From Pseudomonadota bacterium (GTDB lineage: Bacteria > Pseudomonadota > Alphaproteobacteria > Rhizobiales > Devosiaceae), in the NCBI GenBank assembly GCA_023393475.1, contig JAEWLC010000025.1, forward strand, positions 1 through 64,000: a DNA stretch of 64,000 nucleotides, in the 5' to 3' direction. A program made the translations under genes and the position numbers. Positions 61,853 through 64,000 of the stretch are shown piece by piece. Every line of letters starts with the position of its first letter. Within the stretch, counting starts at the first letter, position 1. The notes under the pieces are model-generated. The model did no database searches. It had not been told where the DNA came from and saw only the letters and a list, made by a program, of their open reading frames with translations.

Positions 61853-62869
61853 TTGGGGAATGGCGATTCGCCGGACGCGAGGGGCGCCGCGGCTGCCCGT
61901 TTGGCGGCAATCATAGATTCGTCTTTCGACGCGATAGTTGCGAAAGACCTCAACAGCATCATCACCGACTGGAACCCGGCAGCCGAGCGGATGTTCGGCT
62001 ACTCGGCCGAGGAAGCCATAGGCAGGCCGATCACCATGTTGATTCCTCCTGAGCTTCAGGACGAGGAAGCCAACATCATTCGGCGGGTCCGAGCCAACGA
62101 ACGCGTCGACAGCTTCGAGACCATCAGGCTGCGGAAGGATGGTTCGAGGATACACGTGTCGCTGACCGTTTCGCCTATCCGCGATTCCGAGGGACGGGTT
62201 GTCGGCGCTTCCAAGATTGCCCGCGACATTACCGAGGCGCGCGAGAACGAACGGCGGATTCGGCTGCTGCTGCGCGAAATCAACCACCGGGTGAAGAACC
62301 AGTACGCCGTCATCCTCTCGATGATCCGCGAGACGGGCCTGCGCTCGATCTCCATCGAGGAGTTCCAGCAGAAGATTCGGACCCGCATTACCGGGCTTGC
62401 CGCATCGAACGACCTTCTGGTTCGAACCCAGTGGACCGGCTCCACCCTGGCCGAGGTCATAGCCGAGCAACTGGCGCCCTTCGGACACGAGCACCTGGTC
62501 AGTGTCGGGGGGCCGCTGATCTCGATTGGCGCACCCGCAGTGCAGAACATCGGCATGGCCTTCCACGAGCTCGGCACCAACTCGGCCAAGTACGGCGTGC
62601 TTTCCGGCCGCGAGGGAAAAGTCTCCATCAGCTGGAGCGTCGACAAGGCGGGCCCCGAGCCGGAGGTGACGCTGACCTGGGACGAGCACTTCGATGTGCC
62701 GCTCGCCGAGGAGCCCGGAACAAGCACCGGCTTCGGCACTGTCGTGCTGCAACGGATCGCACCGATGTCGCTGAGCGGGCGGGCCACGACGAGCCGCAGC
62801 AGGTCGGGCGTCCAGTGGACGCTGATGGCGCCGTATTCGGCTTTCGAGGTAGAGGCATCCGAGTTGTAG
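61853..62869 (+). CDS. PAS-domain HWE/HisKA_2-type histidine kinase
   Basis: A 338-residue soluble sensor kinase. A PAS domain (IIDSSFDAIVAKDLNSIITDWNPAAERMFGY, about residues 18-130) is followed by the HWE/HisKA_2 phosphoacceptor segment LLREINHRVKNQYAVILSM, with the His of NHRVKN predicted to be phosphorylated, and the ATP-binding HELGTNSAKYGVLS and GFGTVVL. The start is ambiguous: TTG 61853 has GGGGGA upstream, TTG 61820 does not. No response regulator is adjacent; such kinases often act in general stress or light responses. Confidence 0.88.
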   Translation: MGNGDSPDARGAAAARLAAIIDSSFDAIVAKDLNSIITDWNPAAERMFGYSAEEAIGRPITMLIPPELQDEEANIIRRVRANERVDSFETIRLRKDGSRIHVSLTVSPIRDSEGRVVGASKIARDITEARENERRIRLLLREINHRVKNQYAVILSMIRETGLRSISIEEFQQKIRTRITGLAASNDLLVRTQWTGSTLAEVIAEQLAPFGHEHLVSVGGPLISIGAPAVQNIGMAFHELGTNSAKYGVLSGREGKVSISWSVDKAGPEPEVTLTWDEHFDVPLAEEPGTSTGFGTVVLQRIAPMSLSGRATTSRSRSGVQWTLMAPYSAFEVEASEL

Positions 62870-62940
62870 GGCAGGGCGCCGTGGAACCACGTCCCGGCTT
62901 GCCTAAAGCCCCGCTCTCCAATATGAACCCGCCCCGGTGA

Positions 62941-63014
62941 GGCCACATGGCGGAGTGGTTACGCAGCGGATTGCAAATCCGTGTATTCCGGTTCGATTCC
63001 GGATGTGGCCTCCA
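62941..63014 (+). tRNA. tRNA-Cys (anticodon GCA)
   Basis: A complete 74-nt cloverleaf. The acceptor GGCCACA pairs with TGTGGCC, followed by T and CCA; the anticodon stem GGATT/AATCC surrounds the GCA anticodon. The T arm has GGTTCGATTCC. The 3' end abuts an integrase region and is the probable attachment target. Confidence 0.96.
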
Positions 63015-63257
63015 TTTCCCTCCTTCGACGTTTCTGCTGTGAGCCCCGCAACGTGGGCGTCTTCGGCCGCTAAGGCGCAGAACGCCAAGACTTAATCGCC
63101 CGACACCGACTCGCCCACGGACTCCACTGTGGTCCACTGCACTCCACAGTGTTCCAGCTGGCACAGCTCCGTGCAGAGCACCGTCTGGGCGGACTGGACT
63201 GAGTGCCTGGGAGTACGGTAGCACACGCCGAAACCTCAGCATTTCCAGGCGTTTGGC
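63015..63257. other. Probable att/arm region between tRNA-Cys and integrase
   Basis: This 243-bp gap directly follows the tRNA 3' end and precedes the integrase start. It holds the phased CCAC repeats at 63124-63148, more direct CTGGACT copies near 63196, and no gene. Integrases of this type use the tRNA 3' end as the core site, so the left attachment site should lie at or just inside the tRNA end. Confidence 0.6.
63124..63148. promoter_or_regulatory. Three 10-bp-phased repeats (candidate integrase arm sites)
   Basis: CCACT at 63124-63128, CCACT at 63134-63138 and CCACA at 63144-63148 recur exactly every 10 bp, so all lie on one face of the helix. The block contains CACTGTGG and CCACAGTG, which also form an inverted repeat. 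The pattern fits arm-type binding sites of a tyrosine recombinase. Confidence 0.5.
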
Positions 63258-64000
63258 ATGCCCCGAGACCTCTCATCCACCCAGGTCGCTGCCCTCCAGG
63301 AGGACGGCGATTTCCGAGTAGCCCGCTGCCTCTACATGCAGCTCCGGGACGGAGGGCGCACTAAGTCTTGGGTCATCCGATACCGGTTCGGCGGACGGCT
63401 CAAGCGCATGGGCATTGGGCCGTATCGGCTCGTGAACTTCAAGCAGGCGCAGGCCGCAGCCATCGATGCGCAGCAGCTGCTCCTCAGGGGCGTCGACCCC
63501 ATGGCCGCTCGGGACGCGGCGAAGCCCAAGGCCACCATCACCTTCGAGCGGGCGACGGAGGAGTACATCAAGGCGTTCAAGGCGGGGTGGTCGCACCCGA
63601 AGCACGCCTCACAGGTCACGGCTCATATGCGCAACTACGCGTTCCCCACCCTGAAGGACCGGCCGGTCGACCACATCGATACGAACGACGTCGTGAAGAT
63701 TCTCCAGCCCATATGGGAGACCAAGCACGAGACGGCCACTCGGGTGCGGGCCCGCATCGAGGCGATTCTCGATTGGGCCACAGCGGCGAAGCACCGGACG
63801 GGGGACAACCCTGCTGCGTGGTCCATCCTCCAGTACCGGCTCCCCAGCACCGCCAGCGTGGCCAAGGTGGAGCATTTCGCTGCCGTACCCCACGAGGTCG
63901 CGCCGAAGGTCTTCAAGGCCCTCCAGCGGGTCGACACGACGGTATCGAAGGCCCTGCAGTTCATTGCGCTCACGGCGATGCGGCCGGGGGCGGTGCTGGG
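63258..64000 (+). CDS. P4-type tyrosine recombinase (integrase), cut by window end
   Basis: The first 247 residues of an integrase that continues past the window. The N-terminal Arm DNA-binding domain (DUF4102 type, LYMQLRDGGRTKSWVIRYRFGGRLKRMGIG) is followed by the core-binding domain (FERATEEYIKAFKAGWSHPKHASQV). The visible end, FIALTAMRPGAVLG, contains the first catalytic Arg. Full proteins of this type have about 400 residues. ATG 63258 starts it. Its place beside tRNA-Cys marks the left end of an integrated element lying to the right. Confidence 0.9.
   Translation, partial: MPRDLSSTQVAALQEDGDFRVARCLYMQLRDGGRTKSWVIRYRFGGRLKRMGIGPYRLVNFKQAQAAAIDAQQLLLRGVDPMAARDAAKPKATITFERATEEYIKAFKAGWSHPKHASQVTAHMRNYAFPTLKDRPVDHIDTNDVVKILQPIWETKHETATRVRARIEAILDWATAAKHRTGDNPAAWSILQYRLPSTASVAKVEHFAAVPHEVAPKVFKALQRVDTTVSKALQFIALTAMRPGAVL

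Overview
The window is a GC-rich chromosomal segment of an alphaproteobacterium, most likely a member of the Hyphomicrobiales close to Devosia. The taxonomic pointers are a giant membrane-anchored coiled-coil protein of the growth-pole-ring (GPR/RgsE) type, an AapJQMP amino-acid transporter, an Omp25/31-like outer-membrane protein with a terminal Phe, an NDUFS4-like complex I subunit, DUF2849 next to sulfite reductase, and a TTAA-N7-TTAA (CtrA-type) box. The genus is an inference; there is no rRNA gene to test it. About 62 protein genes, one broken gene and four tRNAs are supported. No CRISPR array or complete insertion sequence was seen.

Layout. 0-5 kb: secreted family 3 glycosidase, a metallophosphoesterase and two tandem paralogous MFS transporters. 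4.9-10.7 kb: the 1672-residue coiled-coil protein (minus strand), divergent from an Hpt phosphotransfer protein. 11-18 kb: sulfur assimilation operon cysG-DUF2849-cysI-cysH (fused to DUF934), followed by a ferredoxin reductase and a ferredoxin; a second, similar ferredoxin lies just upstream. 18-31 kb: mixed housekeeping genes, including two FMN reductases, an HxlR regulator, DMT and DUF2269 membrane proteins, the ycjX-ycjF pair, metA, hemolysin III, an ArsR regulator with a long tail, a YdcF-like protein and tRNA-Arg. 31.6-42.3 kb: a LacI-controlled carbohydrate locus with a complete ABC importer, three TIM-barrel isomerase-like proteins and two Gfo/Idh/MocA dehydrogenases. 42.4-46.4 kb: TauE-type exporter, TraB/GumN protein, NDUFS4-like protein, tRNA-Pro, PAP2 phosphatase and metC. 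46.6-52 kb: aapJQMP plus a second aapJ-like binding protein. 52-57 kb: cysK with a frameshifted alaX, divergent from cysD-cysNC. 57-63 kb: a periplasmic ClpP-like protein, small secreted proteins, an Omp, tRNA-Asn, mobA, a cyclic-nucleotide-binding protein and an HWE-type sensor kinase. 62.9-64 kb: tRNA-Cys followed by a P4-type integrase cut by the window end, apparently the edge of an integrated element.

How the genes fit together. The sulfur genes make a nearly complete route from sulfate to cysteine and towards methionine: CysD/CysNC activate sulfate, CysH has the Cys pattern of an iron-sulfur APS reductase, CysI reduces sulfite using siroheme from CysG, and the adjacent reductase and ferredoxin are the obvious electron supply because no cysJ is present. 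CysK makes cysteine, and MetA and MetC act in methionine synthesis. The carbohydrate locus pairs sugar oxidation (Gfo/Idh/MocA) with isomerase-fold enzymes, a combination also seen in keto-intermediate glycoside degradation; its substrate is unknown.

The strongest items for follow-up are the frameshifted alaX that has also lost a metal-site His, two REPIN-like inverted repeats with equal 26-bp spacers, a perfect 23-bp palindrome before cysG, the CysH-DUF934 fusion, the CtrA-type box beside the pole-ring-like gene, and the three 10-bp-phased repeats between tRNA-Cys and the integrase.
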